A DNA stretch of 64,000 bases from Glo-17 sp964637835 (GTDB lineage Bacteria > Krumholzibacteriota > Krumholzibacteriia > LZORAL124-64-63), in assembly GCA_964637835.1 (NCBI GenBank), contig CAZWYF010000010.1, positions 25,542 through 89,541 of the forward strand. The letters are read 5' to 3'. Under the pieces are notes generated by a model. That model searched no databases, was not told the DNA's origin, and saw only the letters and a list, made by a program, of their open reading frames with translations. Shown piece after piece: positions 35,256 to 44,745 of the stretch. A program made the translations under genes and the position numbers. Within the stretch, counting starts at the first letter, position 1, and every line of letters starts with the position of its first letter.

Positions 35256-35680
35256 CCGGATGGACCCTCGCCAGCGGCCGCCCCGCCGCCAACATGGCCT
35301 GCCGCCGGGGACGTGGCCGTCATCGCCCCGTCTGGCTCGCTGCCGGCGCGATGACCGTCACGTGCCTGCTGCTGACCGCGATCCAGCTGGGCAACTCGGT
35401 CACCGAGCTGCGCCGCGAGATCCAGGATCTCACCCTGCAGCAGGAGAACCTGGTGGCCCGCCACGCGGTGTTGTCGCTGCGGTGGAACCGGGCCACCTCC
35501 CGCCAGGCGGTCATGGGCCGCGCGGCCCGCGAACTGGGTCTGGTGAGTCCGGAGAACCCGGGCGCCGTGATGATCACCATGCGCGAGCCCGCCAGCGGTG
35601 ACCGCGGCGTCCGCTGGCTGCGTCGCCTCGATCTGGACGACGGCGTGCCCGCCGCGCTGGCCGGGGCATGGCAGCCGTGA
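35252..35680 (+). CDS. ftsL: FtsL-like division protein
   Basis: The 142-residue product has the FtsL/DivIC plan: basic cytoplasmic N-terminus, one transmembrane helix (about 27-47, VWLAAGAMTVTCLLLTAIQ), then a leucine-zipper-like coil (VTELRREIQDLTLQQENLVARHAVLSL) and RAARELGLVSPENPGAVMI, which matches the A.(E)LG(M/L)..P ending. Sequence similarity in this family is weak; position between rsmH and ftsI is the main support. FtsL forms a complex with FtsQ and FtsB and controls FtsW/FtsI. GTG 35252 overlaps rsmH by GTGA, with AAGGAG upstream. Confidence 0.85.
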   Translation: MTGWTLASGRPAANMACRRGRGRHRPVWLAAGAMTVTCLLLTAIQLGNSVTELRREIQDLTLQQENLVARHAVLSLRWNRATSRQAVMGRAARELGLVSPENPGAVMITMREPASGDRGVRWLRRLDLDDGVPAALAGAWQP

Positions 35681-37776
35681 CCGGCGGGGGCGGGGTGGCC
35701 GGTCGCCTGGCCCTGCTCAAGGTGCTCGGCCTGCTCGCGGGCCTGGTGCTCACCGCGCGCCTGGTCCAGGTCCAGGTGATCGACCACCCGACCCATCGGG
35801 ACGCGGCCTCCCGGCAGTGGTTGCAGTCGCAGACCGTCATGCCGCGACGCGGCGACCTGCATGACCGCCAGGGGCGCCCCCTGGCGCTGACGGTCAATGC
35901 CTTCCGCGTGGGCGTGGCCGGCTCCCTGGTGCGAGACGCCGGAGCCCTGAGCGCGGCGCTGTCCGCGGCGCTGGACATGCCGCCGGACACCATCGCCCGG
36001 GTCATCGCCGGCGCGGGGGACCGGCACGTGGTGCTCGCCCGCGCGGCCCTGCTCGACCCGGCCAGCCAGCGCCGCCTGCAGCGCTTCCCGGCGGTGACCA
36101 TGGCCGCCCAGCCGGGCCGGGTCTACCCGCTGGACGGCGTGGGGGCCTCGCTCATCGGTTTCGCCCGGCAAGACCCCGACAGCACGCGGCACCGCACGGG
36201 CCTGGAACTGGGCCTGGACCATCTGCTGACGGGGACGCCCGGGCGCGCGCTGCGGGTGCGGTCGGCGCATGCGGGGCGCGACCACGGTCTGGTGGAGGTG
36301 GAGCCCGTGCGCGACGGCGCCGACGTGGTGCTCACCCTCGACGCCGACCTGCAGGAGATCTGCGAGACGCGCCTGGCGGAGGCCGTGGCCGACGCGCAGG
36401 CCCGCGCCGGCTCGGTGCTGATCCTCGACCCCGCCTGCGGCGACATCCTGGCCGCGGCGAGCTGGCCGCTGGTGCGCACCCGCGAGGCGCCGGTGCGCGA
36501 GGCGGCCGCCTGGGTCAACCGCAACCTCACCAAGGCCTACGAGCCGGGCTCGGTGTTCAAGCTCTTCACGGCCGCGGCCTTGCTGTCGGCCGGCGCCATC
36601 GACACCGCCACGGTGATCGACTGCAGCGACCGGCAGTTCGACGGCTTCTCGCTGGCCGAGGCGGCCGGCCATCGCTTCGGCCGGCTCGATTTCCTCGAGG
36701 CCTTCGCCCAGTCGAGTAACGTCTGGTTCGCCCGCGCGGTGGGCAACCTCGCGCCGCGCGAGCACCACCGCGCGCTGCTGGACTTCGGGTTCGGTCGCGG
36801 CACCGGCGTCGCCTACCCCGGCGAGAGCGACGGGATCCTGGCCCGGCCGGAGGCGTGGTCGTCCCGTTCCCAGGAGACCCTGGCCATCGGGCAGGAGGTG
36901 GCGGTCACCCCGCTGCAACTGGGCCTGGCCGTGGCCGCGGTCGCCAACGGCGGCACCCTCTTCGCGCCGCGCCTGTGGCGGACGGCCTGTGGACCGGATG
37001 GCGCGGTGGTGGCCGAGAACCCGCCACGGGCGCTGCGACGGGTGCTGCCGCCGGGGCTGGACGCCACCCTGCGCCTGGCCCTGCGACGCGTGGTGGCCGG
37101 GGGCACCGGCGCCGTCGTGGACCGGCCCTGGGTGGCCATCGGGGGCAAGACCGGCACCGCGCAGAAGGCCGTGCCCGGGCGGGGCTACCGCGACGGGCTG
37201 TACAGCGCCACCTTCGCCGGCCTGCTGCCGGTTGAGGATCCACGCCTGGTGATCGTCACCGTCCTGGACGAGCCCCGGGGCATCAAGCATTACGCCTCGC
37301 AGAGCGCCGCGCCGCTCTTCGGGGCGGTGGTGGACGACATCCGCCGCACCACCGACTGGCTCACGCACGTCGACCGGACCGGCCAGCCGGTGGTGGTGGC
37401 GGCGCCGGCGCCGCGCGCGCCCGTGCCGGACGTGCTGTTCCTGGGCAGCGACCATGCCGCCAGGAGGCTGTCGCGCGCCGGTTTCACCGTGCGCGGGGCC
37501 GGGTCCTCCGGCGTGGTCGTGGCCCAGGTCCCGGCGCCCGGGACGCGGCTGGCGGCCGGCGAGCCGGTCCGCCTGACGGTGCGGACCCGCGGCGCCAGGG
37601 ATCAGATCTGCCCCGACCTGCTGGGACTGAGCAACCGGCAGGCGCAGACCGTGGCCGCGCGGCTGGGCCTGGACCTGTCCATCGACGGCGTGGGCTTCGT
37701 GAGCGCCCAGTCGCCGGAGCCCGGCGCGCCGCTGGGCGCCGGACCGGTCACGGTGAGGATGGACCCCGCATGGTGA
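35668..37776 (+). CDS. ftsI: division-specific penicillin-binding protein FtsI/PBP2x/SpoVD type with PASTA domains
   Basis: This class B PBP is the septal transpeptidase partner of FtsW. The 702-residue protein has an N-terminal transmembrane helix (about 13-32), PBP dimerisation region (RRGDLHDRQGRPLA), and a transpeptidase domain with SxxK at Ser295-Lys298 (EPGSVFK), SxN at Ser349-Asn351 (QSSNVW) and KTGT at 494-497. From about 586, two PASTA-like repeats follow (VPDVLFLGSDHAARRL; CPDLLGLSNRQAQTVA). PASTA is usual in Gram-positive PBP2x and SpoVD and occurs in some diderm phyla. ATG 35668 overlaps ftsL by 13 bp; GTG 35677 is an alternative start. Confidence 0.94.
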   Translation: MAAVTGGGGVAGRLALLKVLGLLAGLVLTARLVQVQVIDHPTHRDAASRQWLQSQTVMPRRGDLHDRQGRPLALTVNAFRVGVAGSLVRDAGALSAALSAALDMPPDTIARVIAGAGDRHVVLARAALLDPASQRRLQRFPAVTMAAQPGRVYPLDGVGASLIGFARQDPDSTRHRTGLELGLDHLLTGTPGRALRVRSAHAGRDHGLVEVEPVRDGADVVLTLDADLQEICETRLAEAVADAQARAGSVLILDPACGDILAAASWPLVRTREAPVREAAAWVNRNLTKAYEPGSVFKLFTAAALLSAGAIDTATVIDCSDRQFDGFSLAEAAGHRFGRLDFLEAFAQSSNVWFARAVGNLAPREHHRALLDFGFGRGTGVAYPGESDGILARPEAWSSRSQETLAIGQEVAVTPLQLGLAVAAVANGGTLFAPRLWRTACGPDGAVVAENPPRALRRVLPPGLDATLRLALRRVVAGGTGAVVDRPWVAIGGKTGTAQKAVPGRGYRDGLYSATFAGLLPVEDPRLVIVTVLDEPRGIKHYASQSAAPLFGAVVDDIRRTTDWLTHVDRTGQPVVVAAPAPRAPVPDVLFLGSDHAARRLSRAGFTVRGAGSSGVVVAQVPAPGTRLAAGEPVRLTVRTRGARDQICPDLLGLSNRQAQTVAARLGLDLSIDGVGFVSAQSPEPGAPLGAGPVTVRMDPAW

Positions 37777-39311
37777 CCACGCTGGCCCGGCTCTGTTCCC
37801 GCTGGCCGGAGCTGACCATCTCCGGCGACGCGCAGGTGTCCATCACCGGCGTGGTCGAGGACTCCCGTGCCGCCGGTCCCGGGACGGTGTTCGTCGCCGT
37901 CAAGGGGTCGGGTGCGGACGGGCACCGTTTCGTGCCCCAGGCCGTGGCGGCGGGCTGCGCCGCGGTGGTGGTCGAGCACGACCGAGCGGCCGGAATCCGG
38001 GCCGCCCTTCCCGAGAACCGTCCCGCGGCCTGGGTGGTGGCCTCGAGCACCCGGGGGCTGCCAGCCCGTCTGGCGCGGGAGTGTGAAGGGCGGCCCGACG
38101 CCGGCCTGGTCTGTGCCGGGGTCACCGGCACCAACGGCAAGACCACCACGGCCTTCCTGCTCCGTCAGCTACTCGGGCGGCTGCGCGGGCGCTGCGGATT
38201 GCTGGGGACCATCTGCTACGATGACGGCCGCGAGCGGGTGCCCGCCCCGCTGACCACGCCGGGAGGGCCGGTGCTCTTCCGCTGGCTGGCGCGCATGCGC
38301 GCGGCGGGCTGTGCGGCCGCGGCCATGGAGATCTCCTCCCATGCCCTGGACCAGGAGCGCCCGGGCGACCTGGCCCTCGACGTGGCGGTGATGACCAACC
38401 TGGGCCGCGACCACCTGGACTACCATCCGGACCTGGATGCGTATCTCGCCGCCAAGGCCCGCATCCTGGACCTGCTGGTCGTCCGGCCGGGCCGCGGCAA
38501 ACCCGCCGGCACCGCGGTGATCAACGCTGCCGACACCGCCCTCGCCAACCTCGCCCTGCCCGACGTGCCGGTGGTGCGGTTCGATCCCACCGGCAGCGCC
38601 CTGGGCGACGCCGCCGGGGCCGACCTCTCCGTCCGCGAGGCGGCCCTGGGCCTGGAGGGCACGCGCCTGGTCTGTCGCTGGCGCGGCCGCGACCTGGTCC
38701 TGCAGAGCCCCCTCGTGGGCCGCTTCAACGTGGAGAACCTCACCGCCGCCCTGGCCTCCGGCCTGGCCCTGGGTTACGATCCGGCCGACTGCGTGGACGC
38801 CCTGGCCGGCATCGAGCAGGTGCCCGGTCGCCTGGAGCGCTTCCCGCTTCCCGACGGCGGCCTGGCGGTGGTGGACTACGCCCACACCCACGACGCCCTG
38901 GCCGCCGTGCTCGGCGCCTGCCAGGAGCTGCAGCCGCGCCGGCTGAGCGTCGTCTTCGGCTGCGGCGGCGACCGCGACCGCGGCAAACGGCCGCTCATGG
39001 CCGCGGTGGCCGCCGGTGGTGCCGACACGGTGTGGATCACGTCGGACAACCCGCGCAGCGAGGATCCGGTGGCCATCTGCGATGACATCGCCCGCGCCTA
39101 CCACGCGCTCGCCGCGCGCCGCGCCACGCGCTGCGAGGTGCTGGTCGATCGCCGGGAGGCCATCACTGCGGCGCTCGCCGACGCCGGGGAGGGCGACGTG
39201 GTGGTCATCGCCGGCAAGGGCCACGAGGACTACCAGCTGATCGGAGACGAGGTGCGCCATCTGGACGACCGCGAGATCGTCCGCCACTGGATCGCGGAGG
39301 CCCGGCGGTGA
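37770..39311 (+). CDS. murE: UDP-MurNAc-tripeptide synthetase MurE (meso-DAP type)
   Basis: MurE adds the third amino acid to UDP-MurNAc-L-Ala-D-Glu. The 513-residue product has the three Mur-ligase domains: VVEDSRAAGPGTVFVAVKG (about 29-47), P-loop GVTGTNGKTTTAFL (about 115-128), MEISSHALDQERPGDL, NLGRDHLDYHPDLDAYLAAKARI, and the C-terminal domain with PGRLERF, VVDYAHTHDAL and FGCGGDRDRGKRPLMA. The amino-acid-binding motif DNPR (426-429) marks meso-diaminopimelate as the substrate. The start ATG 37770 overlaps ftsI by 7 bp. It ends in a GTGA overlap with murF. Confidence 0.96.
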   Translation: MVTTLARLCSRWPELTISGDAQVSITGVVEDSRAAGPGTVFVAVKGSGADGHRFVPQAVAAGCAAVVVEHDRAAGIRAALPENRPAAWVVASSTRGLPARLARECEGRPDAGLVCAGVTGTNGKTTTAFLLRQLLGRLRGRCGLLGTICYDDGRERVPAPLTTPGGPVLFRWLARMRAAGCAAAAMEISSHALDQERPGDLALDVAVMTNLGRDHLDYHPDLDAYLAAKARILDLLVVRPGRGKPAGTAVINAADTALANLALPDVPVVRFDPTGSALGDAAGADLSVREAALGLEGTRLVCRWRGRDLVLQSPLVGRFNVENLTAALASGLALGYDPADCVDALAGIEQVPGRLERFPLPDGGLAVVDYAHTHDALAAVLGACQELQPRRLSVVFGCGGDRDRGKRPLMAAVAAGGADTVWITSDNPRSEDPVAICDDIARAYHALAARRATRCEVLVDRREAITAALADAGEGDVVVIAGKGHEDYQLIGDEVRHLDDREIVRHWIAEARR

Positions 39312-40756
39312 GCGCCCTGTACGCGGCGGCTGCCGCGGCGCGGGATCTCGCCGCCGCTGGGTTGCTGCGGGCGGTGCTGGTGGCGCAGGACGGCGTCTGG
39401 CGCCGGGTGGGACCGGCGGCGGCGGTCGGGGCCTTCCAGGGCGCCGTGCTGGACTCCCGCCAGGCCGGCGGCGGCCGGCTCTTCGTGGGCCTGCCGGGCA
39501 CCCGCGTCGACGGCCGCCGGTTCGCCGCCGAGGCCGTGCGCGCCGGCGCGGTGGCCCTGACCGGACCCGGCGACGGCGAGGACCTGGCGCCTGGCGGCGC
39601 CGTGCCGCCGGCGGGCACCGTGCTGATCAGCGACGACCCCCAGGCGGCCCTCGCCGAACTGGCGTCCTGCTGGCGAGGTCGTCACCGACCCGAGCTGGTG
39701 GGCATCACCGGCAGCAACGGCAAGACCACCACCAAGGACCTGCTGGCGGCGCTCCTGCGGGGCGCCGGCGCCGTGCACGCCACGGCCGGCAACTTCAACA
39801 GCGCCCAGGGCGTGCCCCTGACGTTGCTGGGCCTGGCGCCGGAACATCGCTACGCGGTGGTGGAGATGGGCGCCTCGGCGCGGGGGCACATCGCCGAGCT
39901 GGCGGCGCTCGCCCGGCCCCGGGTGGGGCTGATCACCGTGGCGGCCGGTGCGCATCTGGAGACCTTCGGCGACCTCGACGGCGTGATCGCCGGCAAGGGC
40001 GAGCTGGTGGAGGCCCTGCCGGCCGACGGCGTGGCGGTCCTCAATGCCGACAGTCCCGGGTTCGACCGCTGGTGCGAGCGCGCCCCCTGCCCGGTGGTGA
40101 GCTTCGGGGAGCAGGCCGGCGACCACCGCTGGCGATTCGCGGTGGGGCCGGACCCCCGCACGGGCGAGCTGATCCTCGACGGCGAGCGCTGGCCGGTGCC
40201 CTTGCCCGGCCGGCACAACGCCGCCAATCTCGCCGCCGCCATCCTGGCCGGCCGGGCCGTGGGCGCGGCCGATACGCAGATGCGGGCCGGGCTGGCGGGG
40301 TTCGCGGCGTCGCCGCACCGGGGCCTGCTGCTGCCCCTGGCCGGACGCCGCCTGCTGGACGACTGCTACAACGCCAACCCCGACAGCCTGCGCAGCGCCG
40401 CCCGGGCCCTGGCCGAGCTCGCCGGTGGCGAGGCCTGGGCCGTGCTCGGCGCCATGGCCGAGCTGGGGCCCGAGAGCGACCGCCTGCACGAGGCGGCCGG
40501 CCGCGAGCTGGCGGACCTGGGCATCGGGCGTCTGGTCGCCGTGGGCGAGGGGGCCCGCCCCCTGGCCACGGGTTTCGCCGCGGCGGGCGGCCTGGCCGAG
40601 GTGGTCGGCGATCACGACGCCGCCGCCGATCTGCTGGCCACGCTCACCCGGCCCGGTGATCGCATCTTGCTCAAGGGCTCGCGCTCGGCCACCATGGAGC
40701 GGGTGCTCGGGGCGTTGCAGGAGCGCCACCACTGGACAGCGGAGGTCACCGGGTGA
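39308..40756 (+). CDS. murF: UDP-MurNAc-tripeptide-D-alanyl-D-alanine ligase MurF
   Basis: MurF attaches D-Ala-D-Ala to complete the UDP-MurNAc-pentapeptide. The 482-residue product has VLDSRQAGGGRLFVGLPGTRVDG (about 48-70), P-loop GITGSNGKTTTKDLLAALL (about 133-151), ATAGNFNSAQGVPLTLLGL, MGASARGHIAELAALARP, and DDCYNANPDSLRSAARAL with VLGAMAELG near the C-terminus; these are standard MurF signatures. GTG 39308 overlaps murE. In most clusters mraY comes next; here murD starts in a GTGA overlap with no room for it. Confidence 0.96.
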   Translation: MSALYAAAAAARDLAAAGLLRAVLVAQDGVWRRVGPAAAVGAFQGAVLDSRQAGGGRLFVGLPGTRVDGRRFAAEAVRAGAVALTGPGDGEDLAPGGAVPPAGTVLISDDPQAALAELASCWRGRHRPELVGITGSNGKTTTKDLLAALLRGAGAVHATAGNFNSAQGVPLTLLGLAPEHRYAVVEMGASARGHIAELAALARPRVGLITVAAGAHLETFGDLDGVIAGKGELVEALPADGVAVLNADSPGFDRWCERAPCPVVSFGEQAGDHRWRFAVGPDPRTGELILDGERWPVPLPGRHNAANLAAAILAGRAVGAADTQMRAGLAGFAASPHRGLLLPLAGRRLLDDCYNANPDSLRSAARALAELAGGEAWAVLGAMAELGPESDRLHEAAGRELADLGIGRLVAVGEGARPLATGFAAAGGLAEVVGDHDAAADLLATLTRPGDRILLKGSRSATMERVLGALQERHHWTAEVTG

Positions 40757-42138
40757 CCGACTTCGCCGGTCAGACGTTCCTCGTTCTCGGCCTCGGCCGC
40801 AGCGGTTGCGCCGCCGCGGCCCTGCTGCGTCGCCACGGCGCGGTGGTCCTGGGCGCGGACGACGCCCCGGAGGCCGACCTCGCCGCCCGCTGGCGTCGCG
40901 ACGGGTTGACCGGGCTGGCGGCCGAGGCCTGCGACGAGGTCCACGCCGACGGGCGCTGGCGCGAACTGACGCCCGATCGCGCGCAGGCCGTGGTCCTCAG
41001 CCCCGGCGTGCCCGCCGAGCACCCGGCGCTGGCGCCGTGGCGCGCGGCCGGGGTGCCCCTTGCCGGCGAGCTGGAGTGGGCCGCGCGCCTGTTGCCCGGC
41101 CGCAGCGTCGCGGTGACCGGCACCAACGGCAAGTCCACCGTCACCGCCTGGATCGCCCACATCCTGCGTACCGCCGGCCTCGAGAGTCCCGCCGTGGGCA
41201 ACCTGGGGACGCCCCTCGCCGCGGTGGTGGACCACCTCGGCCCCGGCGCCATCCCGGTGATCGAGTGCAGCAGCTTCCAGCTCGAGACCATCGACCGCTT
41301 CTCTCCCGACGTGGGGGTGTGCCTGAACCTGGCGCCCGACCACCTGGACCGGTACGCCGACCTGGCGGACTACTATGCCGCCAAGGCCCGGCTGGCCGCG
41401 CACGTCGCGCCTGGCGGCGTCTTCGTCACGGCCACCGGCTGCGCGCCCGCCCTGGGCTGGCTCCATGGCGGCCGGCGCCTGCTCTTCGGCGACCCCGCGG
41501 CCGGGGCGGACGCCTGGCTCGCCGACGACCACGTCTGGCTGCGGCACCGGGGCGAGCCCCGGCGGCTGGTCCACTGCGACGAGCTGACGCTCACCTCGCC
41601 GCCCAACCTGGTCAACGCCACCGCCTGCGCCGTGGCCGTCGCCCCCCTGCTGGACGACCCCGACGCCATCGCGGCCGGACTGCGGAGCTTCGGCGGCCTG
41701 CCGCACCGGCATCAGCTGGTCGGCACGCTGGGCGGCGTGCGCTTCGTCGACGACTCCAAGGCCACCAACGTCCACGCCGTGCGGGCCGGCCTGGACGGCT
41801 ACCCCCGGCCCGTGGTGCTCATCGCCGGCGGCAGTGGCAAGGGGGAGGATTACGCGCCCCTGCGCGAGGTGATGGGCCCCGTGCGCGCGGTGGTGACCAT
41901 CGGCGAGCAGGGCCCGGCCATCGCCGCCACGCTGGCGGGCGTGGTGCCCTGCGAGGCGGCGCCCGACCTGCCGGCCGCGGTGACGCGGGCGGCCCGTCTC
42001 GCCGCGCCGGACGCCACGGTGCTGCTGAGCCCGGCCTGTGCGAGCTTCGACATGTTCTCCAGCTATCGCGAACGCGGCGAGGTGTTCGCCGCGGCCGTCC
42101 GCGCCCTCGGGGCCGAGACCGAGGCGAGGTCGTCATGA
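40753..42138 (+). CDS. murD: UDP-MurNAc-L-alanine:D-glutamate ligase MurD
   Basis: MurD adds D-glutamate to UDP-MurNAc-L-Ala. The 461-residue product opens with FLVLGLGRSGCAAAALLRRHG (about 10-30), has VLSPGVP, VAVTGTNGKSTVTAWIAHIL (about 118-137), SSFQLETIDRFSPDVGVCLNLAPDHLDRY and the C-terminal FVDDSKATNVHAVRAGLDGY and LLSPACASFDMFSSYRERG. All are characteristic of MurD. GTG 40753 overlaps murF (GTGA) and the stop overlaps ftsW (ATGA). Confidence 0.96.
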   Translation: MTDFAGQTFLVLGLGRSGCAAAALLRRHGAVVLGADDAPEADLAARWRRDGLTGLAAEACDEVHADGRWRELTPDRAQAVVLSPGVPAEHPALAPWRAAGVPLAGELEWAARLLPGRSVAVTGTNGKSTVTAWIAHILRTAGLESPAVGNLGTPLAAVVDHLGPGAIPVIECSSFQLETIDRFSPDVGVCLNLAPDHLDRYADLADYYAAKARLAAHVAPGGVFVTATGCAPALGWLHGGRRLLFGDPAAGADAWLADDHVWLRHRGEPRRLVHCDELTLTSPPNLVNATACAVAVAPLLDDPDAIAAGLRSFGGLPHRHQLVGTLGGVRFVDDSKATNVHAVRAGLDGYPRPVVLIAGGSGKGEDYAPLREVMGPVRAVVTIGEQGPAIAATLAGVVPCEAAPDLPAAVTRAARLAAPDATVLLSPACASFDMFSSYRERGEVFAAAVRALGAETEARSS

Positions 42139-43322
42139 ACCTGCAGCGCACCATCCGGCGCCTGCGGCCCACCGGGCAGGATGGCTGGTTCCTGGCGGCG
42201 GTGGGCGTTCTCTGCCTGCTGGGGACCCTGGCCGTCTATGGTGCCGGCAGCTTCCGGCCCGAGGCCCAGGGGCAGTACCACTACCTCCAGCGCCACGTCG
42301 AGCGCCTGCTCATCGGCGGCGTGGCCGCGCTGATGCTCGCCCACGTCGACCACGTGCGCCTGCGCCGGCCGTGGCTGGTCTGGACCGGCCTGGCCGCCGG
42401 GCTGGGCCTGACGGCCTGGCCGGTTGCCATGCAGTCGCTGCACATCGATCGCTGGATCGAGATCCCCGGACTCGGCCAGTTCCAGCCCCTGGAGCTGGCC
42501 AAGCTGGCCCTGGTGTTCTTCCTGGCCCATCGCCTGGCGGCCTCGCCCCTGGAACGACCCCTGGGCGCGCGCGCCCTGCTGACCACCCTGGCGGCCGGGC
42601 CGGTGGCGCTCATGGTGATCCTGGTGCTGCAGCCCAACTTCGGCAACGTGGTGATCATGGCCCTGGTGACCGTGCTGATGCTCCTGGTGGCGGGGCTGAG
42701 CTGGCGCTGGCTGCTGCCGGTGATCCCCGCCGCGGCCGCCGCCGGCGCCCTGGGCTTCTTCACCTCGGCCAAGCTGCACGATCGCATCCTCCAGTGGTGG
42801 CACGGCTGGCGCGGGGTGGGCCTGGACGGCGAACCGCCCTTCGGCTACCAGGTGCACCAGTCGTTGCTGGGCATGGGGGCGGGCGGCTGGCACGGCCTCG
42901 GCCCCGGCGGCAGCCACAACAAGTTCGCCTTCCTGCCGGAGAACCACACGGACTTCGCGGTGTCGTTCCTGGGCGAGGAGCTGGGACTGGTCGGGGCGCT
43001 GCTGGTGGTGGCGGCGCTGGTGGTGGTCTTCTGGCGCACGCTGGTCATCGCCCAGAACGCGCCGACGCGGTTCGGTCGTCTGCTGGCCGTGGGTCTGGGG
43101 GGCATGCTCTTCGTCTATGGCGTGGCGAACCTCGCCATGGTCACCGGCATGATCCCGGTGATGGGCGTGCCGCTGCCTTTCGTCAGCTATGGCGGCTCCG
43201 CCCTGGTCACCAACCTCGCCGCGGTGGGCATGATCCTGAACGTGGACCGGCAAGGGCGCGGGCGGCAGGTGGCGCGGGCCACCGCCACGCCGTGGTTTGA
43301 CCACGGAGGCCTGCGCAGCTAG
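42135..43322 (+). CDS. ftsW: SEDS peptidoglycan polymerase FtsW
   Basis: FtsW polymerises lipid II at the septum with FtsI. The 395-residue product has about ten membrane helices, the early GTLAVYGAGS segment, IDRWIEIPGLGQFQPLELAKLALVFFLA (about 107-134), LQPNFGNVVIMALVTVLML with the conserved P.(D/N)xG pattern (Asn in place of the usual Asp in QPDLG), GVGLDGEPPFGYQVHQSLLGMGAGGWHGLGPGGSHNKFAFLPENHTDFAVSF region and GVPLPFVSYGGSALVTNLAAVGMILN. ATG 42135 overlaps murD. It could also act as RodA, but position in the cluster favours FtsW. murG, which often follows, is missing. Confidence 0.94.
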   Translation: MNLQRTIRRLRPTGQDGWFLAAVGVLCLLGTLAVYGAGSFRPEAQGQYHYLQRHVERLLIGGVAALMLAHVDHVRLRRPWLVWTGLAAGLGLTAWPVAMQSLHIDRWIEIPGLGQFQPLELAKLALVFFLAHRLAASPLERPLGARALLTTLAAGPVALMVILVLQPNFGNVVIMALVTVLMLLVAGLSWRWLLPVIPAAAAAGALGFFTSAKLHDRILQWWHGWRGVGLDGEPPFGYQVHQSLLGMGAGGWHGLGPGGSHNKFAFLPENHTDFAVSFLGEELGLVGALLVVAALVVVFWRTLVIAQNAPTRFGRLLAVGLGGMLFVYGVANLAMVTGMIPVMGVPLPFVSYGGSALVTNLAAVGMILNVDRQGRGRQVARATATPWFDHGGLRS

Positions 43323-43356
43323 AATCCCCCGGAACCCGGAGCGCAAGGAGGCGCCG

Positions 43357-44745
43357 TTGTTCCGGAACACGCGACACATCCACCTCGTCGCCATCGGCGG
43401 CGTGGGCATGAGCGGGATCGCCGAGGTCCTGCTCAATCTCGGCTTCACCGTCAGCGGCAGCGACCTGCACCGGTCGGCGACCACCGACCGGCTCGCCGCG
43501 CTGGGCGCGCGCATCCACGTCGGCCACGCCGCCGAGCAGGTGGCCGGCGCCGACGTGGTGGTCCGGTCGTCGGCCGTCTCGGAGGCCAACAGCGAGGTGC
43601 GCGAGGCGCGTCGGCGACGCATCCCGGTGATCCGCCGCGCGGAGATGCTCGCCGAGCTCATGCGCCTGAAGCAGGGCATCGCCGTGGCCGGCTCCCATGG
43701 CAAGACCACCACCACCAGCCTGACCGCCACCGTGCTGGCTGCCGCCGGCCTCGATCCCACGGTCATCGTGGGCGGCAAGGTGCTGGCCCTCGGCACCGGC
43801 GCCGTCCTGGGAGGCGGCGAGTGGCTGGTGGCCGAGGCCGACGAGAGCGACGGCAGCTTCCTGCACCTGGTGCCCACCATCGCGGTGGTCACCAACATCG
43901 ATCACGAGCACGTGGACCACTACCCGCACCTGGCCGACCTCCGCGCCGCCTTCACCGACTTCCTCGGCCGCGTGCCCTTCTATGGCACCGCCGTCCTCTG
44001 CGCCGACGATCCCGAGCTGCGCGCCCTGATCCCCACCCTCGACCGCCGCGTGGTCACCTACGGCCTGGCCCGGGAAGCCGCCGTGCGCGCCGACGAGGCC
44101 ACGCTGGTGGCCGACGCCCGGGGCCAGCGCGCCCGCGTGCTGGTGGAGGGCCAGCCGGCCGGCGAGCTGCGATTGCCCCAGCCGGGACGCCACAACCTGC
44201 GCAACGCCCTGGCCGCCGTGGCCGTGGCGCGCGAGCTGGGCGTGCCCTTCGCCACGGCGGCCGGCGCGCTGGCCGCCTTCGCCGGCGTGGGCCGTCGCTG
44301 CGAGGACCGGGGCGAGCACGGGGGCGTCCGGGTCCTGGACGACTACGGCCACCATCCCACCGAGCTGCTCGCGAGCCTGGAGGTGGCGCGGGCCAGCGGC
44401 CGCCGCGTGGCCGCGCTCTTCCAGCCGCACCGCTACTCGCGCACGCGCCACTTCGCCCGTCAGTTCGCCGAGGCCCTGGCCGGCGCCGACGTGGTGGCCC
44501 TGCTGCCGGTCTACGCCGCCGGCGAGACCGACCCTGCCGATGGCGGCAGCGCGCGCATCGCCGCCGCGCTGGCCGAGCTGGGCGGCCCGGAGGCCGTCCT
44601 CCTGGAGGACCTCGAAGGCGCCGTCGCCTGGGTCCGGCGGGCGCTGGCGCCTGGCGACCTGCTGCTGACCCTGGGCGCCGGCGACATCGGCCGGCAGGTG
44701 GGCGACCTCTGCGCGGCGCTGGCCGGGAAGGAGGCCGGCGCATGA
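43357..44745 (+). CDS. murC: UDP-N-acetylmuramate-L-alanine ligase MurC
   Basis: MurC adds the first amino acid (L-Ala) to UDP-MurNAc. The 462-residue protein has IHLVAIGGVGMSGIAEVLLNLG (about 8-29), GSDLHRSATTDRLAALGA, VAVAGSHGKTTTTSLTATVL (P-loop, about 108-127), EADESDGSFLHLVPTIAVVTNIDHEHVDHY, and the C-terminal DDYGHHPTELLASL and FQPHRYSRTRHF. TTG 43357 is selected as start because AAGGAGG lies 5 bases upstream and the homology begins directly after; an upstream TTG (43297) inside ftsW has no ribosome site. It ends in an ATGA overlap with ftsQ; murB and ddl, often found here, are absent. Confidence 0.94.
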   Translation: MFRNTRHIHLVAIGGVGMSGIAEVLLNLGFTVSGSDLHRSATTDRLAALGARIHVGHAAEQVAGADVVVRSSAVSEANSEVREARRRRIPVIRRAEMLAELMRLKQGIAVAGSHGKTTTTSLTATVLAAAGLDPTVIVGGKVLALGTGAVLGGGEWLVAEADESDGSFLHLVPTIAVVTNIDHEHVDHYPHLADLRAAFTDFLGRVPFYGTAVLCADDPELRALIPTLDRRVVTYGLAREAAVRADEATLVADARGQRARVLVEGQPAGELRLPQPGRHNLRNALAAVAVARELGVPFATAAGALAAFAGVGRRCEDRGEHGGVRVLDDYGHHPTELLASLEVARASGRRVAALFQPHRYSRTRHFARQFAEALAGADVVALLPVYAAGETDPADGGSARIAAALAELGGPEAVLLEDLEGAVAWVRRALAPGDLLLTLGAGDIGRQVGDLCAALAGKEAGA

